Below are positions 35,778 through 44,015 of a stretch of 60,120 nt of DNA, piece after piece. Source of the stretch: an uncultured Muribaculaceae bacterium. GTDB taxonomy: Bacteria; Bacteroidota; Bacteroidia; Bacteroidales; Muribaculaceae. The notes beneath the pieces were generated by a model. The model saw nothing but the letters and a program-made list of their open reading frames with translations. It ran no database searches and was not told the DNA's origin. The stretch spans positions 1-60,120 of the forward strand of contig CAJUBC010000007.1 of NCBI GenBank assembly GCA_910584545.1. Reading direction: 5' to 3'. A program made the translations under genes and the position numbers. How positions within the stretch are numbered: position 1 is the first letter of the stretch; the number at the start of each line of letters is the position of its first letter.

Positions 35778-37958
35778 TTATTTCTTTATGAAAATATCGT
35801 AATTTCCGTTGTACTTAGGTTTGGAGAATTCCTTCTTCTCACCTTTTGACTTTTTGGCTTTTTTCTCTTTCTTCCCTTTTCTCTCTACCTTCTCCTTCTC
35901 TTTATTCTTTTTTTCTCTCTTATCCTTTCCGGCAAACTTATCTTTCTTGCCACGATAGCGGGAGTCGCCGGAGCTCATCGAGGCGTAGTCACGGCCTTCT
36001 TCGGCCACCTCTGCGTGAATCCTGTCACCGAAGAACTCGGCATGGCGCAAGGCTTCGAGCACCCTCCGGGCATCTTCCCTGCGGACATCGAAGAGAGTGT
36101 ATCCCGGCATGAGGTCGATGCGTCCGATCTCGGGCTTCGGACCTGCGACGTTGCGGTTCACGAGTTCCATCAGGTTTCCGGGGAAGAAACCGGCAGACTT
36201 GCCGATGTTCACCATCAGTCGCTCATAGCCTTCCTCCCCTTTCCTGCGGTCTTTGTCCTTGCGGTCGCCTCGCTTGCCGCGTTCACCTTTCTCTCCCCTT
36301 TCCTTACGGTCACGCTTATCCTTCTTCTCCTTCTCATCGAGGTCTATGTCCGGCATATTCTGATAATAAGTAAGAAGACGGTTGAATTCCAGCGACAGCA
36401 CGCGCTTGAGCAAGTCCTCCTCGGAAAGCCATTCGAGCTTCTTTCGCACACCGGGGATGTATCTCGAGATTTCAGATTCGTTGACCTCGACGCGCTCGAG
36501 ACGGTCGGCGAGATGGTAGAGTTGCTTTTCTATGATATGTTCCGGAGTGGGCACCTTGCGGTACTCGAATTCCCGGCCGAGTATCTTCTCTATCTGGCGG
36601 ATCCTGCTTCGTTCGCGACTATGGATTATGGCAATGGAGACTCCGGTCTTGTTGGCGCGTCCGGTACGCCCCGAGCGGTGTGTGTAGACCGACACATCTT
36701 CCGGAAGTCCGTAATTGATCACATGGGTAAGGTCATCCACATCGAGTCCGCGCGCCGCCACATCCGTAGCCACAAGAAGCTGAGTGACATGGTCACGGAA
36801 TTTCTTCATCGCGAGATCGCGCTGCGCCTGCGACAGGTCGCCGTGCAGACAGTCGGCATTGTAGCCGTCTCCTATCAGCTTGTCGGCTATCTCCTGGGTC
36901 TCCTTCTTGGTGCGGCAGAAGATGATGCCGTATATGTCGGGACTGTTGTCCACCACCCTCTTGAGTGCGAGGTATTTGTCGTGAGCCTTCACCATGTAGT
37001 AGATGTGGCGCACGTTCTTGGTGCCTTCGTTACGGTTGCCGGCCACGAATTCTACGGGATTGCGCATGTATTTTTTTGCGATTCCGGCAATCTCCCGGGG
37101 CATCGTGGCGGAGAACATCAGCATCTTGCGGTCTTCCGGGACATGCGACAGGATCTCATCGATGTCGTCGAGAAATCCCATGTTGAGCATCTCGTCCGCC
37201 TCGTCGAGAATCACGGTATGGACATCGTCGAGCTTCACCACTCCACGCTTGATCAGGTCGATCAGACGTCCCGGAGTCGCCACTATCACATGCACGCCTT
37301 TCTGAAGGGCACGTATCTGGCTCTCAATGCTCGAGCCACCGTAGACAGGCAGGATCTTGAGATTGTCCTCATACTTGGAGAAATCGGCGAGGTCTCCCGC
37401 TATCTGAAGACAAAGCTCGCGGGTAGGCGCTATGATGAGGGCCTGCGGATGATTGTCGCTTACGCGGATACGCTGCAGCAGCGGCAGGCCGAAAGCCGCG
37501 GTCTTACCCGTGCCTGTCTGGGCCAGACCTATCACATCTCCCTCTTTGGCGAGCAGATGTGGTATAACCATTTCCTGAATCGGCATCGGATGTAGGAAAC
37601 CGAGTTCCTCAATGGCCTTGAGAAGATACGGGGCCACGCCGAGATCGGCAAACGAACGGCTGTCTCCGGTCTCGGAAGGAATTCCCTCTGCAGGGATCTC
37701 TACGGTCAGATCCGATTCCGGCACCGCCGGTTTCACTTCCCCGACCGGTTCGGGGTGTGGATTATCTTCAGAAACGGTCGCCGGCACTGCCTCAGACGGC
37801 ACTTCCTCGACATCCTCTTCCTCCGGCAGATATTCCGGAGCGTCTGAATACGATTTGATTGTCGCCACTGAAACGACTTTCGGGGAATTCTTCTGCGGGT
37901 CCTTTTTTTCGGCGTTAATTTCCATATCTTTATCGATAGAGGTCTCAGATTTGTCCAT
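35778..37958 (-). CDS. DEAD-box RNA helicase with DbpA-type RNA-binding domain
   Basis: ATP-dependent RNA helicase, probably for ribosome assembly or mRNA turnover at low temperature. 726 residues: an acidic, low-complexity N-terminal extension (1-100), Q motif FLHPMPIQEM, Walker A AQTGTGKT (146-153), DEAD (252-255), SAT (FSATMPREIAG) and HRSGRTGRA in the second RecA domain, then a DbpA-like RNA-binding domain near 590-670 and a very lysine-rich tail. The N-terminal extension and tail are longer than in E. coli CsdA. First gene of the six-gene unit ending with the SGNH-like protein, from the promoter at 38045-38076 with a leader of about 80-90 nt. Confidence 0.92.
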   Translation of the reverse strand: MDKSETSIDKDMEINAEKKDPQKNSPKVVSVATIKSYSDAPEYLPEEEDVEEVPSEAVPATVSEDNPHPEPVGEVKPAVPESDLTVEIPAEGIPSETGDSRSFADLGVAPYLLKAIEELGFLHPMPIQEMVIPHLLAKEGDVIGLAQTGTGKTAAFGLPLLQRIRVSDNHPQALIIAPTRELCLQIAGDLADFSKYEDNLKILPVYGGSSIESQIRALQKGVHVIVATPGRLIDLIKRGVVKLDDVHTVILDEADEMLNMGFLDDIDEILSHVPEDRKMLMFSATMPREIAGIAKKYMRNPVEFVAGNRNEGTKNVRHIYYMVKAHDKYLALKRVVDNSPDIYGIIFCRTKKETQEIADKLIGDGYNADCLHGDLSQAQRDLAMKKFRDHVTQLLVATDVAARGLDVDDLTHVINYGLPEDVSVYTHRSGRTGRANKTGVSIAIIHSRERSRIRQIEKILGREFEYRKVPTPEHIIEKQLYHLADRLERVEVNESEISRYIPGVRKKLEWLSEEDLLKRVLSLEFNRLLTYYQNMPDIDLDEKEKKDKRDRKERGEKGERGKRGDRKDKDRRKGEEGYERLMVNIGKSAGFFPGNLMELVNRNVAGPKPEIGRIDLMPGYTLFDVRREDARRVLEALRHAEFFGDRIHAEVAEEGRDYASMSSGDSRYRGKKDKFAGKDKREKKNKEKEKVERKGKKEKKAKKSKGEKKEFSKPKYNGNYDIFIKK

Positions 37959-38044
37959 TGGGTCTATTTTATTAGTCAGTTTTGATTTAATAACAAATTA
38001 CGTCCCGTTTATTTCGATTTCCCCTATGATTTGCTATTATTTCG

Positions 38045-38076
38045 CAAAATTAGTCAATTTTCACGAAGTCTGCAAC
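38045..38076 (-). promoter_or_regulatory. Promoter of the DEAD helicase-gltX-waaA unit
   Basis: Minus strand: GTTG (38073-38076), 20 nt spacer, TAATTTTG (38045-38052). The leader is about 85 nt. The -33 box lies against the T-run of the SPFH terminator at 38078-38116. Confidence 0.7.
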
Positions 38077-38077
38077 A

Positions 38078-38116
38078 AGAAAACAGTCCGGAGCGACCTG
38101 CGAGGTCATCCCGGAC
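38078..38116 (-). terminator. Intrinsic terminator after the SPFH gene
   Basis: Minus-strand stem GTCCGG/CCGGAC (outer) and GACCT/AGGTC (inner) with small internal loops, followed by TGTTTTCTTGTT. It ends the nfeD-SPFH transcript and its T-run abuts the next promoter. Confidence 0.7.
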
Positions 38117-38142
38117 GGTCTCTCGATTATTCTTGGAAGTTT

Positions 38143-39123
38143 CTACTTCTGAAAGAGATCCTTGATTGAACCGATTGAGGAAAGGACTGAAGAAGCCTCG
38201 TAGGGAATATATACGGTGCGGGAGTCATTGCCCTTGGTCATCTCCTTGAGGGTCTCGATGTATTTCACGGCGAGCATGTATGTGGCCGGATCGGTCTTTG
38301 ACTCAGCCACAGCCTTCGCCACCTGAAGGATCGCGTCGGCCTCGGCCTGCGCGTTGAGGATGATGGCGCGCGCCTCACCCTCCGCACGCAGGATCTCGGT
38401 CTGTTTCACGGCCTCGGCCTGATTGATCTTGGAGGTCTTTTCACCCTCCGACCGCAGGATTAACGACTGCTTCTCTCCTTCTGCGTTCAGGATTTCCGCA
38501 CGGCGGTTACGCTCCGCCTGCATCTGTTTCTCCATGGCCACGCGCACGCTCTCCGGAGGGGTGATGTCCTGCAGCTCGACGCGGTTCACCTTCACGCCCC
38601 ACTTGTTGGTGGCGTCGTCGAGAATCACCTGCAGCTTGGAGTTGATGGTGTCGCGAGAGGTCAGTGTCTCGTCAAGCTCGAGTTCGCCGATCACGTTTCG
38701 CAGCGAAGTCTGGGTTAGTTTCTCGATGGCGTTCGGCAGATTGTCTATCTCATAGACGGCCTTCTTGGGGTCGGTGATCTGGAAATAGAGCAATGCGTTG
38801 ATCCCGGTACTGACGTTATCGCGGGTGATCACCTGCTGCGAAGGAAAATCATAGACCTGTTCCCGGAGGTCTATGACTGTCGTGGCCACAGTGCGGGCTA
38901 TGTAATGGCCGTTGGCGAGACGCTCCACCTTGCGGGTGTAGATTGTCTTGGGACGGTCCACGAAGGGGATTATGAAATTGAGGCCGGGCGAAAGCACACT
39001 GTGGAATCGGCCAAGGCGTTCAATCACACGCGTCTCCGACTGAGGCACCACCTTGATGCCTGCCGAAATTATCACTATGGCCAGCACCACGGCCACAACG
39101 GCGAAAATTATTACTCCTGTCAT
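38143..39123 (-). CDS. SPFH/Band 7 domain membrane protein (QmcA/stomatin type)
   Basis: 326 residues. One N-terminal transmembrane helix (about 2-22), an SPFH domain (TRVIERLGRFHSVLSPGLNF and FQITDPKKAVYEIDNLPNAI), then a long alanine/glutamate-rich coiled coil (about 200-285). Such proteins form ring or scaffold assemblies in membrane microdomains and usually pair with NfeD. NfeD lies just upstream in the same direction, separated here by the inserted inverted-repeat element. The start codon is 23 bp from the element edge. Confidence 0.9.
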   Translation of the reverse strand: MTGVIIFAVVAVVLAIVIISAGIKVVPQSETRVIERLGRFHSVLSPGLNFIIPFVDRPKTIYTRKVERLANGHYIARTVATTVIDLREQVYDFPSQQVITRDNVSTGINALLYFQITDPKKAVYEIDNLPNAIEKLTQTSLRNVIGELELDETLTSRDTINSKLQVILDDATNKWGVKVNRVELQDITPPESVRVAMEKQMQAERNRRAEILNAEGEKQSLILRSEGEKTSKINQAEAVKQTEILRAEGEARAIILNAQAEADAILQVAKAVAESKTDPATYMLAVKYIETLKEMTKGNDSRTVYIPYEASSVLSSIGSIKDLFQK

Positions 39124-39146
39124 ATTATCGATCGTTAAACGGTTTT

Positions 39147-39469
39147 AGACCCCTTCCCATAAAAAATGTTAACGCAGGGGCGGCCGATTTTTGATGCAGG
39201 TCAGCAAGTTAAGGAGGGAGCGATGCGGGCATCGTGACCGACGCGACTTGGCTGAGATGCGCAAAAAGCGGACGGGCTACGGTAATATCATTTCAAGAAG
39301 AAGTCATATTGTTAAAATCATTTATTAGTTTTATTCCTTAACTCGCAGCTGCACCTCATATTCATCCTTTTGGTTCAGTCACATAGCCTGCTATGCTCCT
39401 TCACCTGCAAGGCCGAACCTGAGGCACATCTGCGACCCCTGCGTCAACATTTTTTATGGGAAGGGGTCT
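39147..39469. mobile_element. Inverted-repeat element copy 1 (323 bp, MITE-like)
   Basis: Terminal inverted repeats of 34 bp (39147-39180 and 39436-39469) differ at one position; they start AGACCCCTTCCCATAAAAAA and end GCAGGGG inward. The first ~145 bp after the left end is nearly identical to the copy at 53835-54088; the right half is more diverged and carries about 69 extra bp. No transposase gene is inside. It lies between nfeD and the SPFH gene and provides the last 22 codons and the stop of nfeD. Confidence 0.8.
39194..39328 (+). CDS. Conserved small basic ORF inside the inverted-repeat element
   Basis: 44-codon frame starting MQVSKLRRERCGHRDRRDLA. The copy at 53882 in the second element keeps the same frame, with one changed residue (G/D) in its first 32 codons. 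Very rich in Arg/Lys, with no recognised domain. It may be a chance frame in a conserved DNA or RNA sequence, so it is reported with low confidence. Confidence 0.2.
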   Translation: MQVSKLRRERCGHRDRRDLAEMRKKRTGYGNIISRRSHIVKIIY

Positions 39470-39907
39470 TACATCAAGGATTATGCTCTCGTAGCTTGTC
39501 ACCGACACTTCGGCACCGCGTGGAACGGTCTCCGCCACACCGGGGGCCCGCACCTGCCAGTTGTCTCCGTCGATACGCGCCCGGCCAAGTTCTCCCGGGC
39601 GTATTTCCTTGGTGACGACTGCCCTGCGGCCAAGCAACGCATCCATACCGGTGCGGGAGTTCTCATCGCTTTTAGGCACGAATGTCCTCTTACGCCGAAA
39701 CAGCGGCATGAGCAACAGATAAGCAATCACGCTTCCGACAGGAAGCGCCACGAGCTGAACCGCCACTCCGGCCCCGCACAGGGCGCATATCATCGAGGCC
39801 AGACATCCGACAGCCATGCAGAGCGACCACATAGTGAGCGTGGCGACCTCCACGATAAGCATCACCACTGCCATTATCAGCCATATAAGCCAATACTCTA
39901 TCTCCAT
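39401..39907 (-). CDS. NfeD-like membrane protein with an element-derived C-terminus
   Basis: 168 residues from ATG 39907 (MEIEYWLIWLIMAVV). Three or four membrane helices (about 5-80) and a C-terminal OB-fold domain (about 95-147, LLGRRAVVTKEIRPGELGRARIDG). NfeD proteins partner SPFH proteins in membrane microdomains. The last 22 codons (RPLPIKNVDAG onward) and the stop come from the inverted-repeat element at 39147-39469; the native end probably lay near SIILDV. Codons upstream of 39907 (to 39991) lie over the promoter, so the shorter start is used. Confidence 0.8.
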   Translation of the reverse strand: MEIEYWLIWLIMAVVMLIVEVATLTMWSLCMAVGCLASMICALCGAGVAVQLVALPVGSVIAYLLLMPLFRRKRTFVPKSDENSRTGMDALLGRRAVVTKEIRPGELGRARIDGDNWQVRAPGVAETVPRGAEVSVTSYESIILDVRPLPIKNVDAGVADVPQVRPCR

Positions 39908-39988
39908 ATCCTGTGAATTGAAATTGATGGGTGGATGGATTTCATATTTACAAGCCCTTATCGGCGGACTCCATACGAATATATATCG

Positions 39989-40019
39989 CAAATATAACTG
40001 TTTTTATCATGCTAACAAA
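39989..40019 (-). promoter_or_regulatory. Promoter of nfeD
   Basis: Minus strand: TTTG (40016-40019), 19-nt spacer, TATATTTG (39989-39996). The leader to the ATG at 39907 is about 75 nt. A near-perfect consensus. Confidence 0.75.
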
Positions 40020-40089
40020 ATTTTGCGGAGAGTTTCGCCTATATCCCCATCGGCAAGGAGCGATAGTGGCGACAACATCAGACAGATGC

Positions 40090-40120
40090 TTGCAATTGCC
40101 GTTTCTTTTACTTAACTTTG
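40090..40120 (+). promoter_or_regulatory. Promoter of the LRR protein gene
   Basis: TTGC (40090-40093), 19-nt spacer, TAACTTTG (40113-40120). Leader of about 65 nt. It faces the nfeD promoter across about 70 bp. Confidence 0.65.
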
Positions 40121-40189
40121 CGCACGGATCGCGTATTGTTGCCAGTACGGGAATCGTAGAGCGGTCCACAACCTTAAAACGTATATCGC

Positions 40190-41443
40190 ATGAATAAATC
40201 TTTACTCGCAGCTATTGCATCGACATGCACGGCATTCGGACTGTTCGCAGCCGATGGTGACTCTTTTACATATCAGGGGCTTAACTACACAGTGCTTTCC
40301 GAGGAGGAAAAGACCTGTGAGGTAGGTGTCAACACCGATGCATCGGGAGATGTGGTAATACCTCCCGCGGCGAAGAACGGTGATACCGAGTATAAGGTCA
40401 TCGCCCTCGGAGCCGACGCGTTTTTCGCCAACATTCCGATGACATCCATTTCCATACCCGAGACTGTCACCACAATCCGCAGCCAGGCTCTGTCGCGCTG
40501 CATGGGTCTCGAGGAACTGGTTATCCCCAACAGCGTCACCGAGATGGAGTCAAGAGCCGTCTATGCCTGCTACTATCTCGAACGTCTCACTTTAAGTTCC
40601 GGTCTACGCGAGATCCGAAGGGAAACGTTCTCAGGCAATCCATGGCTGGATGCGATCGTGATTCCGGACGGAGTGGAGATCATCCATGACGAGGCTTTCA
40701 ATTACTGTGCCCGCGTGACATCCTTAGACCTCGGCTCCACGGTCCGCTCAATCGGAGTGATGTCTTTCGCCGGACTCGGCATGCTTACCAAGCTCACTAT
40801 TCCCTCCTCAGTCGAGAGCATCGGACGCGAAGCGTTCAGCTATTGCGAGAAACTGGGAGAAGTGACTTTGGAAGAGAGTGACAGGCCCATATCATTCGAT
40901 ACAGATGCATTCGGCCAGACCAAATACTTAGGGGCCGCCGACGATCCGGTTGCAAAAATCGTCACCCTCAACATCAACCGCACCTTCACCTGCACATCCG
41001 ACGATGCCACACTGATGCCTTTCGCACATAAACCGTCGCTCACCGCCATCAACATCGGAGCGCAGGTCCGCACTCTTCCTGAATCGGCATTTGCGGCATG
41101 CGACGCGGTAGAGAAAGTAAACGTCTCATCAGCCGACTGCCCCGCCGCATTCGCATCCACATTCAGCGATGCCGCATACAGGAATGCGGTTCTCGCGGTA
41201 CCGAGATTCTGCGATGATAAATATAAAGCGACGGCTCCCTGGAGTAAATTCTCCACCATCGAAGACACACTGCCCGAAGTAGGCACCGGTGTAGAATCGA
41301 TAGAAACCGATGGACTCAATGCGGCGGTTGAAATCTACGACCTCTCCGGCCGCCGCGTGTCCATTCCCGCACATCCCGGCATCTACATTGTGCGCCACCC
41401 CGACGGCACCGTCACCAAGACCCTCCTCAACAACATCGACTGA
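40190..41443 (+). CDS. Secreted BspA-like leucine-rich repeat protein, T9SS-type tail
   Basis: 417 residues. Signal peptide of about 20 (ends GLFAAD). Eight or more LRR_5/BspA-type repeats (about 60-330; repeated SIGxxAFxxCxxLxxVxIPxSV-like units, for example ITSISIPETVTTI and LTKLTIPSSVESIG). The last ~40 residues (AVEIYDLSGRRVS and GIYIVRHPDGTVTKTLL) are a T9SS-type sorting domain. BspA-like proteins often bind host or fibrous proteins; the target here is unknown. It is monocistronic: own promoter, palindromic terminator after the stop. Confidence 0.85.
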   Translation: MNKSLLAAIASTCTAFGLFAADGDSFTYQGLNYTVLSEEEKTCEVGVNTDASGDVVIPPAAKNGDTEYKVIALGADAFFANIPMTSISIPETVTTIRSQALSRCMGLEELVIPNSVTEMESRAVYACYYLERLTLSSGLREIRRETFSGNPWLDAIVIPDGVEIIHDEAFNYCARVTSLDLGSTVRSIGVMSFAGLGMLTKLTIPSSVESIGREAFSYCEKLGEVTLEESDRPISFDTDAFGQTKYLGAADDPVAKIVTLNINRTFTCTSDDATLMPFAHKPSLTAINIGAQVRTLPESAFAACDAVEKVNVSSADCPAAFASTFSDAAYRNAVLAVPRFCDDKYKATAPWSKFSTIEDTLPEVGTGVESIETDGLNAAVEIYDLSGRRVSIPAHPGIYIVRHPDGTVTKTLLNNID

Positions 41444-41450
41444 TATCCCA

Positions 41451-41495
41451 ACATTAATGCAACGGCGGTTACTGTAACCGCCGTTGCATTAATGT
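41451..41495. terminator. 45-bp near-loopless palindrome after the LRR gene
   Basis: Arms of 22 nt, ACATTAATGCAACGGCGGTT followed by AC and its complement, meet around a single T. It lies between convergent LRR (+) and dinD (-) stops. Likely a bidirectional terminator, similar in design to the palindrome at 10691-10738. No T-run is seen on either side. Confidence 0.65.
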
Positions 41496-41514
41496 CCATG
41501 TACTCGAAGAGAAA

Positions 41515-42369
41515 TCAGCCGTTATAGTCTTCATTCTTTGCATCCAAACGTTTCTGCTTACTCTCCAATCGCTTTATACTCTCTGTAGTCGGCAAATTTT
41601 CCGGCATTGTACCGCCAATATCTCGGATGGCTTTTCGTACTTTCGCGCCTACCTCCTTATGTATTCTATTAGCGTTATTCTTCCCTTTTATATCATTCTT
41701 ACGCAAAATGTCTTCTGTTTGCGTCGCCCGAAATAGATTAGCGGCTAATTCTGTGCTTCCCATGTGGTCAAGAATATCCTGCGATTTCTTCAATCCCTTG
41801 CGCTTATGAATATCTTTCCTATCAAGGCCTCCATAAAGACCTTTATATCCTTCATTTTGGAAAATTGCATAATCAAGCGGAGTCTTTACTTCTGCATTAT
41901 TGGCCGCACCTGCAAGTTGAGTATTATGTTTTCGCATTTCATCACGCAGTAGTAATCGTCTCTCTTCCTCCTCTGTAAGCGTGGAATTAGAATCGAGCAA
42001 AAGTTCAGCCCTTCGAGTCTGTATTGCAAAATATGTTTGAGCCTGAGCCACAATAGATTTAGTAGGATTTGCATTCTGCACGGCAAGATAACATACATAT
42101 CGGCTCATAAGCCATGTTTCCACCTCTCTTTCAGCACCTTTACCTATCTGTATCATTTCGGTAACTCTAACGAAATGATTCTTTGGATCCTGACCGCTAT
42201 TAAGACATGCATTCCATGCCTTTCCCATTACATCAAGGAAATTGCGGTAATCCGTATATGTCAAGACCTTGGCGAGTTCACGCGAGGACCACCATTCAAT
42301 TCCGTTTTCATCCACTCTTTTGATACCCTCGAAGGGATCTTTTGCTTTCTTAGTTAGCCTTGCTGTCAT
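41515..42369 (-). CDS. dinD: DNA damage-inducible protein D family
   Basis: 284 residues. N-terminal ~120 residues resemble E. coli DinD: GIEWWSSRELAKVLTYTDYR, NHFVRVTEMIQIGKGAEREVE and MSRYVCYLAVQNANPTKSIVAQAQ; a long C-terminal helical region follows. E. coli DinD inhibits RecA-mediated strand exchange; whether this protein does so is not known. Own promoter at 42483-42514 and a leader of about 100 nt with a possible nested hairpin. It lies beside an ISAs1 element, so it may be part of an accessory segment. A LexA-type operator was not recognised. Confidence 0.85.
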   Translation of the reverse strand: MTARLTKKAKDPFEGIKRVDENGIEWWSSRELAKVLTYTDYRNFLDVMGKAWNACLNSGQDPKNHFVRVTEMIQIGKGAEREVETWLMSRYVCYLAVQNANPTKSIVAQAQTYFAIQTRRAELLLDSNSTLTEEEERRLLLRDEMRKHNTQLAGAANNAEVKTPLDYAIFQNEGYKGLYGGLDRKDIHKRKGLKKSQDILDHMGSTELAANLFRATQTEDILRKNDIKGKNNANRIHKEVGAKVRKAIRDIGGTMPENLPTTESIKRLESKQKRLDAKNEDYNG

Positions 42370-42482
42370 ATCTTCTCAAACAATTATCCCCTGCGTTCGA
42401 CTGCGATGTATGGTGCTTGACAATCTTCCATCTGGAAAAAGACATTAAAGAATTATATTGAAAGCACCACCAGCCAATACCG

Positions 42483-42514
42483 CAAATTTAAACATAAAAT
42501 CCGAACTATACAAA
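42483..42514 (-). promoter_or_regulatory. Promoter of dinD
   Basis: Minus strand: TTTG (42511-42514), 20-nt spacer, TAAATTTG (42483-42490). Its -33 side is 17 bp from the IS left inverted repeat at 42531, so it was not disrupted. Confidence 0.75.
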
Positions 42515-42530
42515 ATTACGCTGTGTCCGT

Positions 42531-43758
42531 CAGGGCAACCGCATTAAAATCCATAGTTTTTAAGAAGGATTGTTAAATATTCTTTATCCATAGAAGCCCT
42601 TACAAGTCTCTTTCTGAGACTGAGCCTATCATCGGTTGCCTTTGCAATCTGCAACACCAGCTTTCTTAGGAGAGACAGATTATGAGCTGCGTTTTTCTTT
42701 CTTGCCCTACAGTCATCTTCCCTGAATGTGACGTCAAGATGCCAGTGCAGGCCGTTTTCCACAGCCCAGTGGCTTCTGGCAAGACCTCCGTAATAAGCCG
42801 CCGAAGGGAAGTCCTCGTCGCTGATATAGTATCTGGTCTGCGTTGTTTCCCTGCCGTTGTCAGAGACATGGACCGTTTGTGTCTCGACCTTTACAACCGT
42901 CTTGAGATTCTTCCACCGGCCCAGTACTTCCCTGTCTTCCATCAGCTCGGCATGGAAGGCCGATACGGTGCGTGTCTGGACACGGGCATGTTCCTTTTCG
43001 GTCTCCGAATGAGTGGAGAATGGCTTGTGATATCTGACAACATCTTTAATCTCAGCGAGTAATGCGCCTTGGTTTTCTTTGACGGCAAGAAAATAATGTC
43101 CACCCCCGGCCACGATTTTTTCTGCGATGTCAACCTGCGTGCCCATGGCGTCGATGCTTATTATGGAGTCTGTGATCTCAAGTCTGTCAAGCAACCGCGG
43201 AATAGCCGGTATCTCATTCTCTTTGTCGCAAAGCTTTTCCTGACCTATGAACAGAGAGTTTTCCGCGACGTACGCATTCAGCAGATAATCACCCTTCGGC
43301 CCCTTTTCCTTCGGAGCCGTACCGCACTGCTTTTTGCCGTCTATGGCTATCTGTTTTTCATTGAGGATGTCGAGTATCCTTTTGCCCTGTTCCAGAACCG
43401 CCTGTTCCAGAAACTCCGTCTTCAGCACGGAGAACACTCTTTCGAAAGTATCGCTGGACGGACTTTTGTCCGTGTAGGGGAAAAGTCCGAAATCACGTGC
43501 CTGATGGCGCGCGAACAGGGCCATGTCCGCATACTCCTCACGTTTTGTCAGGTAAGTCAGGAAGCCGACTGCAAGCAGATCGCCGAGTTCATAGGTGCAC
43601 CGATCTATTTTCCGCGGGTCTCTTACCCCGTCAAATATCTTTATAAGCATGTTTCTCATGCCTATAAAATAATCCGTCTGGCCTCCCATGTCAAGTTTTT
43701 CCGACTTAACAATCCGTAAATCTTGCTAATTTTTATGTAGTCTGATGCGGTTGCCATG
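42531..43758. mobile_element. ISAs1-family insertion sequence
   Basis: One intact transposase gene flanked by imperfect inverted repeats: CAGGGCAACCGCATTA at 42531-42546 and TGATGCGGTTGCCATG at 43743-43758 (14 of 16 complementary). Length about 1.23 kb is usual for ISAs1. No direct repeat of 8-10 bp was found next to the ends (left CTGTGTCCGT, right GCAGCATAAC), so the exact ends or the insertion history are uncertain. Confidence 0.75.
42544..43689 (-). CDS. ISAs1 family transposase
   Basis: 381 residues, complete. DDE-type catalytic parts fit ISAs1: IAIDGKKQCG, IISIDAMGTQVDIAEKI and LHWHLDVTFREDDCR with HWAVENG. The N-terminal domain with SDTFERVFS is the usual DNA-binding region. ISAs1 transposases are ~370-380 residues, so nothing is missing. 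Start ATG at 43689 (MGGQTDYF) is the outermost; ATG codons 10 and 13 codons further in are alternatives. Confidence 0.9.
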   Translation of the reverse strand: MGGQTDYFIGMRNMLIKIFDGVRDPRKIDRCTYELGDLLAVGFLTYLTKREEYADMALFARHQARDFGLFPYTDKSPSSDTFERVFSVLKTEFLEQAVLEQGKRILDILNEKQIAIDGKKQCGTAPKEKGPKGDYLLNAYVAENSLFIGQEKLCDKENEIPAIPRLLDRLEITDSIISIDAMGTQVDIAEKIVAGGGHYFLAVKENQGALLAEIKDVVRYHKPFSTHSETEKEHARVQTRTVSAFHAELMEDREVLGRWKNLKTVVKVETQTVHVSDNGRETTQTRYYISDEDFPSAAYYGGLARSHWAVENGLHWHLDVTFREDDCRARKKNAAHNLSLLRKLVLQIAKATDDRLSLRKRLVRASMDKEYLTILLKNYGF

Positions 43759-43774
43759 GCAGCATAACTGGATT

Positions 43775-43806
43775 TTTGTTTTATTCGTTATAATGTTATA
43801 TATTTG
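43775..43806 (+). promoter_or_regulatory. Promoter of the antitoxin-like gene
   Basis: TTTG (43775-43778), 20-nt spacer, TATATTTG (43799-43806). ATG follows 20 nt later at 43827. It begins just outside the IS right end (43758). Confidence 0.75.
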
Positions 43807-43826
43807 TATTCTAAAACGAATTTTAT

Positions 43827-44015
43827 ATGGCAATGACAATCAACTCTTCACCTGTACTGACAGGTGAATCGGCAAAAGCATTCATCGAGGAGGCTGAGCG
43901 CAACGGCAAACTGCCTACGCCGCGCCTGTCGCCCGAACGCGAGGCGCAACTGCGGGAAATGGATCGCCGTTCGCGTGAATTATTCGCCACCCTATTCAAA
44001 AGAAAGAATGGATAA
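43827..44015 (+). CDS. Small antitoxin-like protein, partner of a decayed GNAT toxin
   Basis: 62 residues: SPVLTGESAKAFIEEAERNG at the N-terminus and a charged helix (RLSPEREAQLREMDRRSREL) at the end. In Bacteroidales such proteins (LTGESAxxFI... pattern) precede GNAT-type acetyltransferase toxins. Its stop overlaps the next ATG by eight nucleotides (44008-44015), an arrangement typical of toxin-antitoxin pairs. The toxin is broken, so this is an orphan antitoxin. A family name cannot be fixed from sequence. Confidence 0.65.
   Translation: MAMTINSSPVLTGESAKAFIEEAERNGKLPTPRLSPEREAQLREMDRRSRELFATLFKRKNG

Noticed and set aside
36015..37595. 526-codon open frame antisense to the DEAD helicase
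   Set aside because: It lies wholly within a clear helicase gene on the other strand, has no recognisable domain or promoter, and results from codon bias.
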